Positions 19,434-28,641 of a DNA stretch of 64,000 nt are shown here, piece after piece (within the stretch, counting starts at the first letter, position 1; each line of letters starts with the position of its first letter). This DNA comes from Oscillospiraceae bacterium. GTDB taxonomy: Bacteria; Bacillota; Clostridia; Lachnospirales; Lachnospiraceae. The notes beneath the pieces were generated by a model. The model saw only the letters and a program-made list of their open reading frames with translations. It searched no databases and had not been told where the DNA came from. Where the stretch lies: positions 105,537 through 169,536 of the forward strand of contig JAETOO010000006.1 in NCBI GenBank assembly GCA_021771715.1, written 5' to 3'. The position numbers and the translations under genes were made by a program.

Positions 19434-19447
19434 TGGCTGAACTGTAA
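19434..19447. repeat. Interspersed 14-mer element, copy 1
   Basis: TGGCTGAACTGTAA in the clpB leader. The same 14-mer (either strand) recurs at 57456 and twice, as an inverted repeat, at 62820. Confidence 0.6.
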
Positions 19448-19523
19448 CAGCGGATTTACTCTTCTGCGCCGTTCTGCCTGCACCGCGGTGTCTGGTATGT
19501 GTAGGTTTTCTTGTTCTAGCGGA

Positions 19524-19566
19524 ACTATAACACACTTTGTTAGCCACGTCAATAGGTGAGTGCTAA
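19524..19566 (-). promoter_or_regulatory. clpB promoter with degenerate CIRCE operator
   Basis: TTGACG (19547-19552), 17-base spacer, TATAGT (19524-19529). The operator TTAGCACTC-N9-CGTGGCTAA (19540-19566, minus) has one perfect CIRCE arm and one arm conserved only at GCTAA. It overlaps the -35 box. The same arrangement recurs before hsp20. Confidence 0.82.
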
Positions 19567-19573
19567 TTATTTT

Positions 19574-21055
19574 TTAAAAATGGTTCTTTACATAAATCGT
19601 TCTTCGCGCTGCGCCTTCTTTTCTCAAGTAAGCACCCTCAACCATATCCATCAAAACGGCTCTTGCTCTACGGTGTTTTACTCCTAAAAGCTCTGCCACC
19701 TTAGCTGTTGTAATGGAGCCATTTTCCAATACATATTTATAAATCTGCTGCTCCTGCTCATTATCCGGCATTTTATTGGCACTATCCGGCACTCCCTCAA
19801 TAGTATCCGGCATTTTATTGGCACTATCCGGCACTCTCTCAATAGTATCCGGCACTTTATTGGCATCATTGAGGGCAATCTGACCTCGATAAATATTGAT
19901 ACGCAAATCAACTTCGCCGCCAATAAACTCCGGTTCCCGCAGTCCGGCAATCTTTACTTTATCAATAATTCTCGGAATACCGCTTCCCCAATGCTCGATC
20001 AGATTCATATAAGCAAACGCATGAGCAAGAGCTTCATTTCTGATTTTGGAATAGCCTTCTTTCATACGCTCTATAGTTTGTCCCATTGGCAGCTTTCCTG
20101 GGGAAGTGATTTCCAATCTGTTGTCATATACCGCAACCTGTATCGTACCATGATCCAGATAACTGCGATGTATCATGGCATTGATAATCAACTCCCGAAT
20201 GGCATCCGGTGGAATCTCATAAACATCCTGGCGATAAATCCCCACAATGGTAGCACCCAAGTGAATATTTCGCAGAACAAACTGAAATGCTTCGTCTATC
20301 TGCTCCCAGAGCGGACCGGTATACTCCCGTCGATCAACAAATACCGATTTCGTTGTACCTTTGAACACGCCACATTGCGTTGCAACATGAAGTCCTCCAT
20401 TACCTGTTAAAATAGCAAAGGCATTGGACGGATAATCTTTCCCATCACGCTCAATCAAAACACCCCAGGAACGGAGCTGCTGTCTTCCAACCTCTTTGAC
20501 AGATGCTTTCTGTTCCTCCGTATGAGCGTTTTTGATTGCCTGCTCCTTCATGGCTCTGCAAAGAGCATCAATATCTTCATCCGTGATATTCAACCCGGTA
20601 CACAAAGCCTGATCGTAGTAGCGGTTGCTGCCCTCGAACAGCAACTCTTTTATCATATACTCATCAGCAAGACGGGTAGTTCCGGCAACACGGACATATA
20701 CACCGCCTTCTCTGCCAAGGGCTTTGATATAATATGGGCGCTGTCTGCCTTCAGAAATCTCTACCACAATAACAGTCTTACCGTCAACCGTCTGTAAAGT
20801 AATATCCGGAATAATTGCCGGTTCGCAGCTATCTGATACGACATTGGCAATGGCATCCATTTTTTTGAACACATCTTCCTTGTCAAAGCCGACAACTTCT
20901 CTGGTTTTATCAGCAACTCCGAAAATGATTTTTCCTCCAGTCCCATTTGCAAAGGCAACCACAGATTTCATGTATTTGATGCTTTTCTCCGGCAGGCTCT
21001 CTTTGAACTCCACATTCTTAGATTCTCCCGCAAGAATTTCTTCTATGGTCATCAT
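19574..21055 (-). CDS. AlbA_2 (Schlafen-like) domain ATPase / transcriptional regulator-like protein
   Basis: 493 residues. Residues about 1-130 form an AlbA_2 domain (ESKNVEFKES, GGKIIFGV). Residues about 260-400 carry the GHKL-like ATP-binding segment typical of these proteins (RELIINAMIHRSY, IEHWGSGIPRI). Residues about 400-445 are a repeat linker of the 14-residue unit NKMPDTIEGVPDSA. The C-terminus is a winged helix (ITTAKVAELLGVKHRRARAVL). Such proteins are proposed regulators and are often on mobile DNA; function is unproven. Base composition is more AT-rich than the neighbours, suggesting transfer. Confidence 0.85.
   Translation of the reverse strand: MMTIEEILAGESKNVEFKESLPEKSIKYMKSVVAFANGTGGKIIFGVADKTREVVGFDKEDVFKKMDAIANVVSDSCEPAIIPDITLQTVDGKTVIVVEISEGRQRPYYIKALGREGGVYVRVAGTTRLADEYMIKELLFEGSNRYYDQALCTGLNITDEDIDALCRAMKEQAIKNAHTEEQKASVKEVGRQQLRSWGVLIERDGKDYPSNAFAILTGNGGLHVATQCGVFKGTTKSVFVDRREYTGPLWEQIDEAFQFVLRNIHLGATIVGIYRQDVYEIPPDAIRELIINAMIHRSYLDHGTIQVAVYDNRLEITSPGKLPMGQTIERMKEGYSKIRNEALAHAFAYMNLIEHWGSGIPRIIDKVKIAGLREPEFIGGEVDLRINIYRGQIALNDANKVPDTIERVPDSANKMPDTIEGVPDSANKMPDNEQEQQIYKYVLENGSITTAKVAELLGVKHRRARAVLMDMVEGAYLRKEGAARRTIYVKNHF
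19763..19873. repeat. 42-bp in-frame coding repeat
   Basis: About 2.6 copies with starts at 19763, 19805 and 19847. They encode the P-D-T/S linker of the AlbA_2 protein; the period keeps the reading frame. Confidence 0.9.
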
Positions 21056-21187
21056 AACACCTCGCTCTCTTTGGCAATCCTAACCACCACATTTTTTACT
21101 TAATTGATGAGGATATTGCACTCAGTAAGTACCTCCGGCAGGTAGCCCTCTACTATCATCCGGGCGGTACGATACAAAACGCCAGGC

Positions 21188-22411
21188 TCATATCATCCAG
21201 ACCGGCACGATGTAGTTATCTGCGTCGATTGCGGACAATTCCGGTCTCATGCAGATGACCGCACCCTTTCCTCGCGGGACAGAGCCCCGCTCCAGAATCT
21301 GGAAGGAGGCAATCATTTTTCTCTCCGGACTGGCGGTCTTCTTGATCTCAATCGGATGAACCACTCCGTCGCGCTCAAGAATCAGATCAATTTCTTTGCT
21401 GTCCTTATCCCTGTAGTACCAGAGCAGACAGTCCTGCGCCGCATTCTGATACGTTTTTCGGACCTCGGACACTACATAGTTCTCCAGAATCGCTCCGTTC
21501 AGCGCGCCTGACTCAAGAATTTCCGGCGAAGAATACCTTGTCAGATACGCTACAAGGCCGGTGTCAAAGAAATAGAGCTTCGGCGTCTTCACGGTTCTTT
21601 TCAGCAGATTGTTCGAATAGGGTCTCAGGTAAAAAATGACATCGGATTTTTCCAGCACCAGCAGCCAGCGCTTTGCCGTGTCATCTGACACGCCTACATC
21701 ACCGGCAATATCATGCACATTCAGGATCTGCCCTGTTCTGCAGGCTGCCGCCCGTATAAAATCCCGGAATAGAAGCTTGTCGACACCGCTTACCAGCTCG
21801 CTGACGTCCCGCTCAATGTACGTCTGCACATAGCTGGAATAAAACACCTCTCTGTCCTTGAACCTGCCGCTTCGATAGCCCGGAAGGGAACCGCTCCAGA
21901 TCCGCCCAAACAGCTCCGCCGCATCTGCGGCCCTTCCCTTCTCTCTGCGGTCCTTCAAGGCTGCCAGATCCAGCGTGAAGGGAACATTTTCTCCGGCGCC
22001 ATACAGCTCATGCTGAGACAAAGAGGTCATGTGCAAAATCGCAACTCTTCCGGCCAGGGACTCCTGCGCCAGCTCCATCAGCTTAAATGATTGCGAGCCT
22101 GTCAGCCAAAATGACGACGGCGGGGCTCCTCGATCAATTTCAATTTTGATATAAGAAAAAAGCTCCGGGGCGTACTGAACCTCATCTATGAAAATCGGCA
22201 GACTATGCATCTGCAGAAACAGAGCCGGATCCTCTTTCGCCAGTCTCCTCTCCTCCAGATCATCCAACGTAACATACTCTCTGTCCGCTGCCATCAGCTT
22301 CTTCAGAAGCGTTGTCTTGCCGACCTGTCTCGGTCCTGTTATCAGAATACAGGCATAATCTTCAACTAATGACAGAATCTTATTCTCCAGATCTCTTTCG
22401 ATATATTCCAT
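21188..22411 (-). CDS. AAA+ ATPase with DUF4143
   Basis: 407 residues from ATG at 22411, which follows GAGGTG; a GTG three codons upstream overlaps that site. Walker A GPRQVGKT (26-33), Walker B FIDEVQ, and a C-terminal DUF4143 region with a predicted nuclease-like segment (EIDLILERDG...PIEIK). This family is widespread as single genes in gut anaerobes; the role is unknown, though a defence or toxin link has been suggested for relatives. A 10-bp inverted repeat precedes the start. Confidence 0.88.
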   Translation of the reverse strand: MEYIERDLENKILSLVEDYACILITGPRQVGKTTLLKKLMAADREYVTLDDLEERRLAKEDPALFLQMHSLPIFIDEVQYAPELFSYIKIEIDRGAPPSSFWLTGSQSFKLMELAQESLAGRVAILHMTSLSQHELYGAGENVPFTLDLAALKDRREKGRAADAAELFGRIWSGSLPGYRSGRFKDREVFYSSYVQTYIERDVSELVSGVDKLLFRDFIRAAACRTGQILNVHDIAGDVGVSDDTAKRWLLVLEKSDVIFYLRPYSNNLLKRTVKTPKLYFFDTGLVAYLTRYSSPEILESGALNGAILENYVVSEVRKTYQNAAQDCLLWYYRDKDSKEIDLILERDGVVHPIEIKKTASPERKMIASFQILERGSVPRGKGAVICMRPELSAIDADNYIVPVWMI

Positions 22412-22423
22412 CGGCTTCACCTC

Positions 22424-22462
22424 GTTCGGCTAATATTTGATCTGATCTTATTTTAGCCGAAC
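22424..22462. promoter_or_regulatory. Inverted repeat before the DUF4143 ATPase gene
   Basis: GTTCGGCTAA (22424-22433) and TTAGCCGAAC (22453-22462), perfect 10-bp arms 19 bases apart, just upstream of the ribosome-binding site. Could be an operator or an mRNA hairpin. Confidence 0.6.
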
Positions 22463-22484
22463 AAGGATAAAAAGTCAACCGCCT

Positions 22485-23021
22485 TCACCGCCTGAAGATT
22501 TTTTTGAACACCGCGCGGACGAACGGCTGAATGAAAAACAGCTGTGAGAAATAGGCAAACAGGAAATTGAAGCACACGAGCTTCAGCCAGTTTGCGAGCA
22601 GCGTAACGAGATGGAATCCACTGTAATAAGGATAGTACAGCCACGCCGCGATGAAGCTCATCACCGGGCACATAATGCCCACGGTCGCGCAGATGATCGC
22701 CGTCTCGAACAGTACCGGATGCGTCTCTTCCGGGCGAAACACTTTGCACGCGAGCTTGAAAGAGCACGGGCTCCCCACAAGGCATTCCAGGCAGTAGGCA
22801 AACAGGAACTCGACCAGCACGACGGCCCAGATCGGCAGAAAACGTCCGCACATATAGACACCGCCCTGCTTGTTGATTGCCTCGATCACGCCGGATGCCT
22901 CATTGAGGCTCATCAGCAGGCTGCCGTTCACTACGTAGAGGCTGTAAAACACATAGCCGTGCACCGTCACGATCACCGTGATCAGCGCGAACATCATTCT
23001 CTCAAATTGGTTTCTTGGCAT
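22485..23021 (-). CDS. DUF2798 family membrane protein
   Basis: 178 residues with four hydrophobic segments (about 10-30, 60-80, 105-130, 140-165), a short basic C-terminus (KKIFRR) and the family pattern around FYSLYVV and MSFIAAWLYY. The function of the family is unknown. It lies downstream of a structured terminator-like element and has a GAGGAGAAT ribosome-binding site. Confidence 0.75.
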   Translation of the reverse strand: MPRNQFERMMFALITVIVTVHGYVFYSLYVVNGSLLMSLNEASGVIEAINKQGGVYMCGRFLPIWAVVLVEFLFAYCLECLVGSPCSFKLACKVFRPEETHPVLFETAIICATVGIMCPVMSFIAAWLYYPYYSGFHLVTLLANWLKLVCFNFLFAYFSQLFFIQPFVRAVFKKIFRR

Positions 23022-23049
23022 AACACATTCTCCTCACCTTCCCGACAAA

Positions 23050-23116
23050 AATACCCCGCGGAGTCTCTGATCGCAAAAAAGTGTACCGTAATCAGATTTA
23101 CATACCGCAGGGTATT
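23050..23116 (-). terminator. Two-level structured terminator or small regulatory RNA element
   Basis: Outer stem AATACCCTGCGG/CCGCGGGGTATT (12 pairs, one G-U) enclosing an inner CTGAT/ATCAG hairpin, followed by TTTTTG on the minus strand. It lies between the MATE gene and the DUF2798 gene; the large structured interior is more than a simple terminator needs. Confidence 0.6.
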
Positions 23117-23235
23117 ACATGTGTCGTTCTTATTATTTTGTTCAACCTATTCTACCAAACATAATTCTCCAAAATCAAATGGTAATTTTCTACAATTTTT
23201 TCAAAAGGATCCTGTAAAATCAAATGATCCCTCTT

Positions 23236-24582
23236 TTACAATTGTCTCAGCTTTACCCTGCGCAAGCGGCTCATTCTGCAGACGGAAAAAAGGATTCCGA
23301 CAACCTCAGAAATCCAGAACGCATACCACAGCGCTCCTACCCCGCCGATTTTGGACAGCAGATAAGCGCACGGCAGCAGTGGAACAAACTGGCGCAGGAA
23401 CGCGCCGACCATGTTCGTCACTCCGTCCCCGAGTCCTGACGCAAGATACCCTGTGATCATCGTGACGGCCGCCGGGAGGAACGAGACGGAGATCACGCGC
23501 AGCGCCGGGACACCGATCTCCAGCATGGCCTCACTCGCGGAAAAGATGCCGAGCAGCGGTCTGCCGAACAGCTGAAACACTGCGGTTCCGATCACGGCAA
23601 TCACGGCTGCCGCGATGTATACAACTTTCGACGCCTCCTTGATGCGCGCCCGATTGCGCGCCCCGTAATTGTACCCCACAATCGGGATGGCGGCCTGCCC
23701 AAGACCGTTCATCGGCATGAACAGAAAATTCTGCAGCTTATAGTACACTCCGAAAAATGCAACCGCGGTCCCCGAGATCGGCAGAAGGATCGCGTTAAAT
23801 GCGGACACCATCAGGCTGATCATAGCCTGGGTGATTATGGTCGGAACGCCGACCTTATAAATGCCCCAGATCCGCTCTTTTCTCAGAGAAAACCCTTTCC
23901 CGGTCAACCGCACCTGCGGATTTTTTGCCAGATTCAGGTAGATTCCGACGAGCATGCTCACCCACTGCCCGATGACCGTCGCCCAGGCGGCTCCCCTGAT
24001 GCCGAGCGCCGGAAAGCCCAGCAGACCGAAGATCAGAACCGGATCCAGGATCAGATTTACAATCGCGCCGGAAATCAGAATCACCATGCTGAGGACCGCT
24101 TTTCCCGCCGCCTGGAGGAGCCGCTGAAACACCATACAGGCCATGTTCCCGAGGCAGAACACCATGCAGATCCACAGGTAATCCGCGCACTGCCCTGATA
24201 CGACCACGTCGTCCGTAAACCGCTCCGCCAGCAGCTTCGCACCGGCTAACCCCGCAGCCATAAATACAACTGCACTGATCACAGCCAGGACAATTCCCGT
24301 CTGCGCAATCCGCGACGCTTCCTCCTCATCCTTCTTTCCCAGGGTCTGTGAAAGCCGCACGTTGACGCCGACCGCCGTCCCCACGCCCACCGCAATCATC
24401 AGCATCTGAACCGGATAGGCCAGCGACGTGGCCGTCAGCGCCTGTTCACTCAGGCGCGCGACAAAGATGCTGTCCACGATGTTGTACAGGGACTGAATCA
24501 GCAACGACAGCATCATGGGAAGCGACATCCCGAAGACCAGCCTCCCCATCGGCATTGTTTCCATCTTGTTTTTCTTCTCCAT
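23236..24582 (-). CDS. MATE family multidrug/toxin exporter
   Basis: 448 residues, twelve predicted membrane segments, MatE pattern in both halves (MSLPMMLSLLIQSLYNIVDSIF near the start; VGYNYGARN near the middle). Na+ or H+ coupled export of cationic drugs or metabolites. The start at 24582 has AAGGAGG 9 bases upstream; an ATG two codons earlier is also possible. A 270-base leader with a promoter and a strong terminator precedes it, implying attenuation. Confidence 0.92.
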   Translation of the reverse strand: MEKKNKMETMPMGRLVFGMSLPMMLSLLIQSLYNIVDSIFVARLSEQALTATSLAYPVQMLMIAVGVGTAVGVNVRLSQTLGKKDEEEASRIAQTGIVLAVISAVVFMAAGLAGAKLLAERFTDDVVVSGQCADYLWICMVFCLGNMACMVFQRLLQAAGKAVLSMVILISGAIVNLILDPVLIFGLLGFPALGIRGAAWATVIGQWVSMLVGIYLNLAKNPQVRLTGKGFSLRKERIWGIYKVGVPTIITQAMISLMVSAFNAILLPISGTAVAFFGVYYKLQNFLFMPMNGLGQAAIPIVGYNYGARNRARIKEASKVVYIAAAVIAVIGTAVFQLFGRPLLGIFSASEAMLEIGVPALRVISVSFLPAAVTMITGYLASGLGDGVTNMVGAFLRQFVPLLPCAYLLSKIGGVGALWYAFWISEVVGILFSVCRMSRLRRVKLRQL

Positions 24583-24668
24583 GCTCATTCTCCTCCTTCA
24601 TAAATGATGTGCTGCACACATCCAAGCGGGCCGTTTTGCGTCGTAGGAAACAAAGTTTTCCACAACAC

Positions 24669-24718
24669 AAAAAAATATGCGCGAAACTAGAGGACAGCAC
24701 TCCTCCCATTTCACGCAT
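24669..24718 (-). terminator. Intrinsic terminator in the MATE leader
   Basis: Stem ATGCGTGAAA/TTTCGCGCAT with an inner GAGGA/TCCTC pairing (24676-24718), followed by seven T on the minus strand. A promoter lies upstream at 24861-24890, so it may be a conditional attenuator; it could equally end transcripts of the gene at 24902. Confidence 0.75.
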
Positions 24719-24860
24719 AAAGCCGGCTTGTGACATACTCCGTGTTCTGTTTTCACCAGGCATCCGCGCGGGACCAACAGCCATGCTGCAGCGCTGCGCA
24801 AATGCTAACAAAAAAATAGCACTAACTGGATTTACGCAGTCACTGCCACTCGTTATCTTG

Positions 24861-24890
24861 ATTTTACATGATTGTCCGAGTAAAAGTCAA
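24861..24890 (-). promoter_or_regulatory. Promoter of the MATE leader
   Basis: TTGACT (24885-24890), 18-base spacer, TAAAAT (24861-24866), 12 bases beyond the stop codon of the serine hydrolase gene. Confidence 0.65.
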
Positions 24891-24901
24891 GCAGAAATTT
24901 T

Positions 24902-26422
24902 CTACCGCACCCGCCGTGCCGTGCAGTGCCGCTCAAACGGCGCGCGGCCCTCATGCAGCATGTCTTTATAGACTGCAATCTCCAGCGTGGCAGAATCCGC
25001 ACGCCTCAGGATGAGCTCCGGCGTGCACCAGCCGTTCAGCCATTTCAGGGTGAGGTGCAGTACATCCTCGTCCTCAAAATACGCCGTGCCCGCATACGCG
25101 CCGAGTCCGACAAGCGGAGTCGGAGTCTCGCCTCTCTCCCATCTTCCGTCCAGCCGGAACTCCATCTGACTCACCCCATTCCAACACACCCGGATGCAAT
25201 CCGCCTCCAGCTCCAGCGAAAAGCACCGGATCTCCGATCGAAACGACGGCTCGTAGAATAAATGATAGAAGTCCTCCTGCTCCGGCGCCACCTCAATCCA
25301 CGGATTCAGCGTGCCCTCCGTCACACGGTATGCACCGGAAAAGCCATCCGCGCCCTCCGGTATACGGCTGACCCTTCCCTCCGGCAGCGCTCTCCTCCTC
25401 AGATACGCAGTCAGCTCCCGGTGCGCCGCTGGATTCTCCGGAAGCGGATGCTCTGCGGCACTTTCCAGCAGCTCCTTTGCTTTCACCAGCATCCGGTAAG
25501 CGCCGCCCGGGTGCCAGCCGCCCTGATGAATCGCGACTGCCATATCCCGGCTGCGGTCCAGCAGGCAGAACTGCCCCTGGCCTCCGTCGAAGCGCACCAT
25601 ACTGTCCGGGTGACAGAGCCACAGCTGCCAGCCGTAGCCGCTGTTCTGATCATCCGTCGCGCGCCCGTCCCCGTTGGCCACCTGCCTGCTCATTGCCTGC
25701 TCGATCCATTCCCGGCTGATGATCTGCTCTCCGTCCACCGCGCCTCCCGCGAGGTAAAGCATCCCCAGTCTCAGGTTTGCCCCCGTCGTGGCCGAGATGC
25801 CGGGCTCCGCGCACACTCCGTTCTCAAACCGGCGCCACACCAGGTCCCGCGCGCCGATTCCGATCTTGTCAAACAGATGCCTGCGCATATACGTTTCCAG
25901 ATCCATCCCGGTTACCTTTTCCACCGCCGCGCCCAGCATACAGCTCCCGGTAGAATTGTAGAGGAACCGGCTTCCCGGCGTGTACTTCACCGGCTCCCGC
26001 AGAAAATTCTCCATCCAGTGCTCATCCAGCGCCGGCATCCGTTCCATGCCGACACTCATGCTCATCAGATGCCGCAGGCGCAGCTCTTTCATCGCCTCAT
26101 CCGGCACAATCCCCCACTGTGCGAACTCTTCCCCAAAGAGATCCGTGATCCGGTCATCCACAGAGAGCAGCCCCTGCGTGCACGCAATTCCCACCGCCGT
26201 GCACGTGTAGCTCTTTCCCAGCGAATGGCACGTGTGCGGAAGGTCGCCCGTATACGGCGCAAGGTAACTCTCCGCAAAAATGTATCCGCTCCTCTCCGCC
26301 ACAAAACCGTGAATCTCATTCTCGGACGCGTCCATCTTCCGGATACAGCGCAGCACCTCCCGGCTGTCCAGCCCGCAGGCCTCCGGCGACCGATATCCTT
26401 TTACAATGTCTCCCTTTCCCAT
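24902..26422 (-). CDS. Serine hydrolase, class C beta-lactamase superfamily
   Basis: 506 residues, no signal peptide. The catalytic S-x-x-K is SLGK (Ser67-Lys70), and the second motif is YNS in FLYNSTGSCMLG. The beta-lactamase-like domain covers about 15-340 and a beta-rich C-terminal domain of lipocalin-like size follows. Such proteins are usually esterases or peptidases rather than lactamases. It is a paralogue of the 32398 gene. The downstream partner in transcription is the MATE leader; upstream is a truncated arabinofuranosidase-like fragment, 18 bases away. Confidence 0.85.
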   Translation of the reverse strand: MGKGDIVKGYRSPEACGLDSREVLRCIRKMDASENEIHGFVAERSGYIFAESYLAPYTGDLPHTCHSLGKSYTCTAVGIACTQGLLSVDDRITDLFGEEFAQWGIVPDEAMKELRLRHLMSMSVGMERMPALDEHWMENFLREPVKYTPGSRFLYNSTGSCMLGAAVEKVTGMDLETYMRRHLFDKIGIGARDLVWRRFENGVCAEPGISATTGANLRLGMLYLAGGAVDGEQIISREWIEQAMSRQVANGDGRATDDQNSGYGWQLWLCHPDSMVRFDGGQGQFCLLDRSRDMAVAIHQGGWHPGGAYRMLVKAKELLESAAEHPLPENPAAHRELTAYLRRRALPEGRVSRIPEGADGFSGAYRVTEGTLNPWIEVAPEQEDFYHLFYEPSFRSEIRCFSLELEADCIRVCWNGVSQMEFRLDGRWERGETPTPLVGLGAYAGTAYFEDEDVLHLTLKWLNGWCTPELILRRADSATLEIAVYKDMLHEGRAPFERHCTARRVR

Positions 26423-26440
26423 AGAATGCCTCCTCTCAAA

Positions 26441-27283
26441 TCATTTCTTCCTCCGCAGCTTGAGCATGCTCAGCGAATACGGCGGCGCACAGTAGATGAA
26501 GCTTGCTCCCGCCCCGTCCATCTGCTTTCGGACCGGGTGTACCGCGTCGGGATGCTCCATCGTATTTCTCACATACGGATTCTCGGCGCCAAGCAGGTGC
26601 AGCTCGTACTCTGACTCTACATCCTCCCCCGGATGGATCTCCACAGGCTCACTGCCGCCCGCCAGATGGAGCAGCTTCACATAGAGATAAGTGTCATCCA
26701 GCTCCGCCACGCAGTCGACCACGGGCACGCGCGGCTGTCTGGCCTGATGAATCAGCCGGCCATCGACGTAGCAGTCGAAGCCGTACTCCGTGCCGACCAT
26801 CCGCATCTCATGCCAGACCTCCGGCTCCACCTCACACGGCCTGTCATCACACAGCTCCCGGTCTCCCCAGATGCTCGGCCCCACGACCCGGCTCGTGCCG
26901 TTCTCCATAATCCACCGGTAGTTCCGGACCGTCCGGTGATTCCAGACCTCCTCCCCGTGGCTCTCCTCCGTGAAAATGTACGCCTGCTCCGCCCGGTTCA
27001 GCGCGGTCAGGATGACGGCCTGCCCTGCCTTTGCGCAGATCTGTACGGTAAACTCACCGTACCTGCACGGCTCGGCATCAAAGGTCAGATACGCATACCG
27101 TGAGGTATCCGGCATCCCCGGAAACGGTCTGGCCGCAGGCTGCGACGGATCGATCGCCGTCACATACACTCCGTCCTGCTCCACCGCATAGTTCTGCAGG
27201 AAACGCCCGAGACCGACCGGTCTGCCGTTCCTTCTCGCATCACAGAATTTCATCCCCGGACCGGACGCGCCCAGTCCCGGCAC
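26441..27283 (-). pseudogene. Fragment resembling the C-terminal half of a GH51 arabinofuranosidase
   Basis: 280 residues from a GTG at 27283 without a convincing site; the frame continues upstream to about 27340 (KVVPACVESPDYCFAYEG) without a better start. A jelly-roll segment with YVDGRLIHQ, then a beta-sandwich ending HP-x-x-V-H-P-V-R and YCAPPYSLSMLKL, is the pattern of the C-terminal part of long GH51 enzymes. The catalytic TIM barrel is absent. Most likely a 5'-truncated remnant that is still open for 280 codons; a stand-alone binding module is the alternative. Confidence 0.5.
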
Positions 27284-27345
27284 TCCCTCATACGCAAAGC
27301 AGTAGTCCGGCGACTCGACACAGGCGGGGACTACCTTCTTCCCGC

Positions 27346-27422
27346 GCGCGCCCGCCTTTTCACCCTGCTTTTTTATCTGCCATGCGCGCCCGCCTTCTCA
27401 CTCTGCATTTTTTCATCTGCCC
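27346..27422. repeat. 38-bp tandem duplication
   Basis: Two imperfect copies beginning GCGCGCCCGCCTT at 27346 and 27384, between the MFS gene stop and the GH51-like fragment. They may mark the deletion joint that removed the 5' part of the fragment (inference). Confidence 0.75.
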
Positions 27423-27456
27423 TGCTGCCGTCCTCTGTCCGCAACAAAATTTTCTC

Positions 27457-28641
27457 TCAATCCTGCGCGCCCTTTGGCATCATCAGGAAGCGGTATGCTC
27501 CGTAAAACGCGACGCAGATCCCCGCGCACAGCCAGAACATCATCTCCATTCCGGTGTGATCGATAATGACCCCCCAAAGACCTGCGCCGAACCCCGCGCC
27601 GATGTCCATTCCAGTCAGGAAGGTGGCCATCGCCGTCCCGCGGCGCTCCGGCGCGGCGTGAACGATCGCCATCGCATTGAGCAGCGGATAAATCGTGCCG
27701 TAGCCCAGTCCATGCAACCCGGCCGCAATCCAGAGGAAGACCGCCGCTTTCGAAAACGGCACGATCAGGAATGCGACGAGACACAGGCTGACCGACAGCA
27801 ACATGATCCGCTGCTCGCCGAGCCGCCGGGCCGCCCGCCCGCCGAACAGCCGGGCCGCCGCTGTCGCCACCGCGTTCACCGTGAAGTAGATGCTCATATC
27901 CGCGGCGGTAAATCCCCGCCCAAGGGCATACACAGCCATGAACGTCGAGATCCCGGCATAGCATCCGCTCAGAACCATCATCATCAGCGCCGGCTTGACC
28001 GCCTGCTTTTCCCACAGCCGCTCGGCCAGAGACAGGGCGGGCTGCGCCGTCTCGCCGGCTCTCTGATCCGGATGATGCACCAGCACGAGACAGATCACGG
28101 CCAGCAGCCCGGCGAGCGCTGCCGCCAGAAAACCGCCTTTGTATTCACCGCTGCCCGTCAGCATCAGCGCCAGCCCCGGCGCAACCGCGAGCGATACGGA
28201 GCTTGTCAGACCCATGTAGCCGATTCCCTCCGACATCCGCTCCTCCGGCAGGATATCCGTCGCCATCGTGTTGACCGCCGTCGTGTGGGCCGCAAACCCG
28301 GCTCCCTGCATCACGCGGAACAAAAGCAGCACAGCCAGCGCGCCGGACAGGCCGCAACACAGCGTCGCCGCCGCAAACAGCCCCGTACCTGCCAGCACGA
28401 TCCTGCGGCGGCCGAACCGGTCCAGCATCCCCCCGAGCAGGGGGCGCAGCACGAGCGACGCCACCGTGCACATCGTGGCCGCAAGCCCCACCGCCGTCGC
28501 AGCATAACCGAGCTTCTCCATATACAGCGGCATCAGCGTGTTCTGCATCTGATAGCATACCCGCATCATTCCCGCGGCCGCAAAGACCAGCAGAAAATCA
28601 CGGGTGAAGATTTTTTTCGCTTTTTCTGAATCCCTCATCAT
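27457..28641 (-). CDS. Major facilitator superfamily transporter
   Basis: About 395 residues with twelve membrane segments. The loop 2-3 motif GGMLDRFGRRRI and its counterpart in the second half (GGRAARRLGEQRI) are diagnostic for MFS. The start is at 28641 or 28638, after AAAAAGGAAG; the open frame extends much further upstream but with no site and repetitive low-quality sequence. Probably drug or small-molecule efflux by family likeness to Bacillus-type exporters; substrate unknown. Confidence 0.9.
   Translation of the reverse strand: MMRDSEKAKKIFTRDFLLVFAAAGMMRVCYQMQNTLMPLYMEKLGYAATAVGLAATMCTVASLVLRPLLGGMLDRFGRRRIVLAGTGLFAAATLCCGLSGALAVLLLFRVMQGAGFAAHTTAVNTMATDILPEERMSEGIGYMGLTSSVSLAVAPGLALMLTGSGEYKGGFLAAALAGLLAVICLVLVHHPDQRAGETAQPALSLAERLWEKQAVKPALMMMVLSGCYAGISTFMAVYALGRGFTAADMSIYFTVNAVATAAARLFGGRAARRLGEQRIMLLSVSLCLVAFLIVPFSKAAVFLWIAAGLHGLGYGTIYPLLNAMAIVHAAPERRGTAMATFLTGMDIGAGFGAGLWGVIIDHTGMEMMFWLCAGICVAFYGAYRFLMMPKGAQD

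Noticed and set aside
25262..26614. 450-codon plus-strand frame opposite the serine hydrolase
   Set aside because: Shadow frame; the minus strand carries S-x-x-K and a proper ribosome-binding site.
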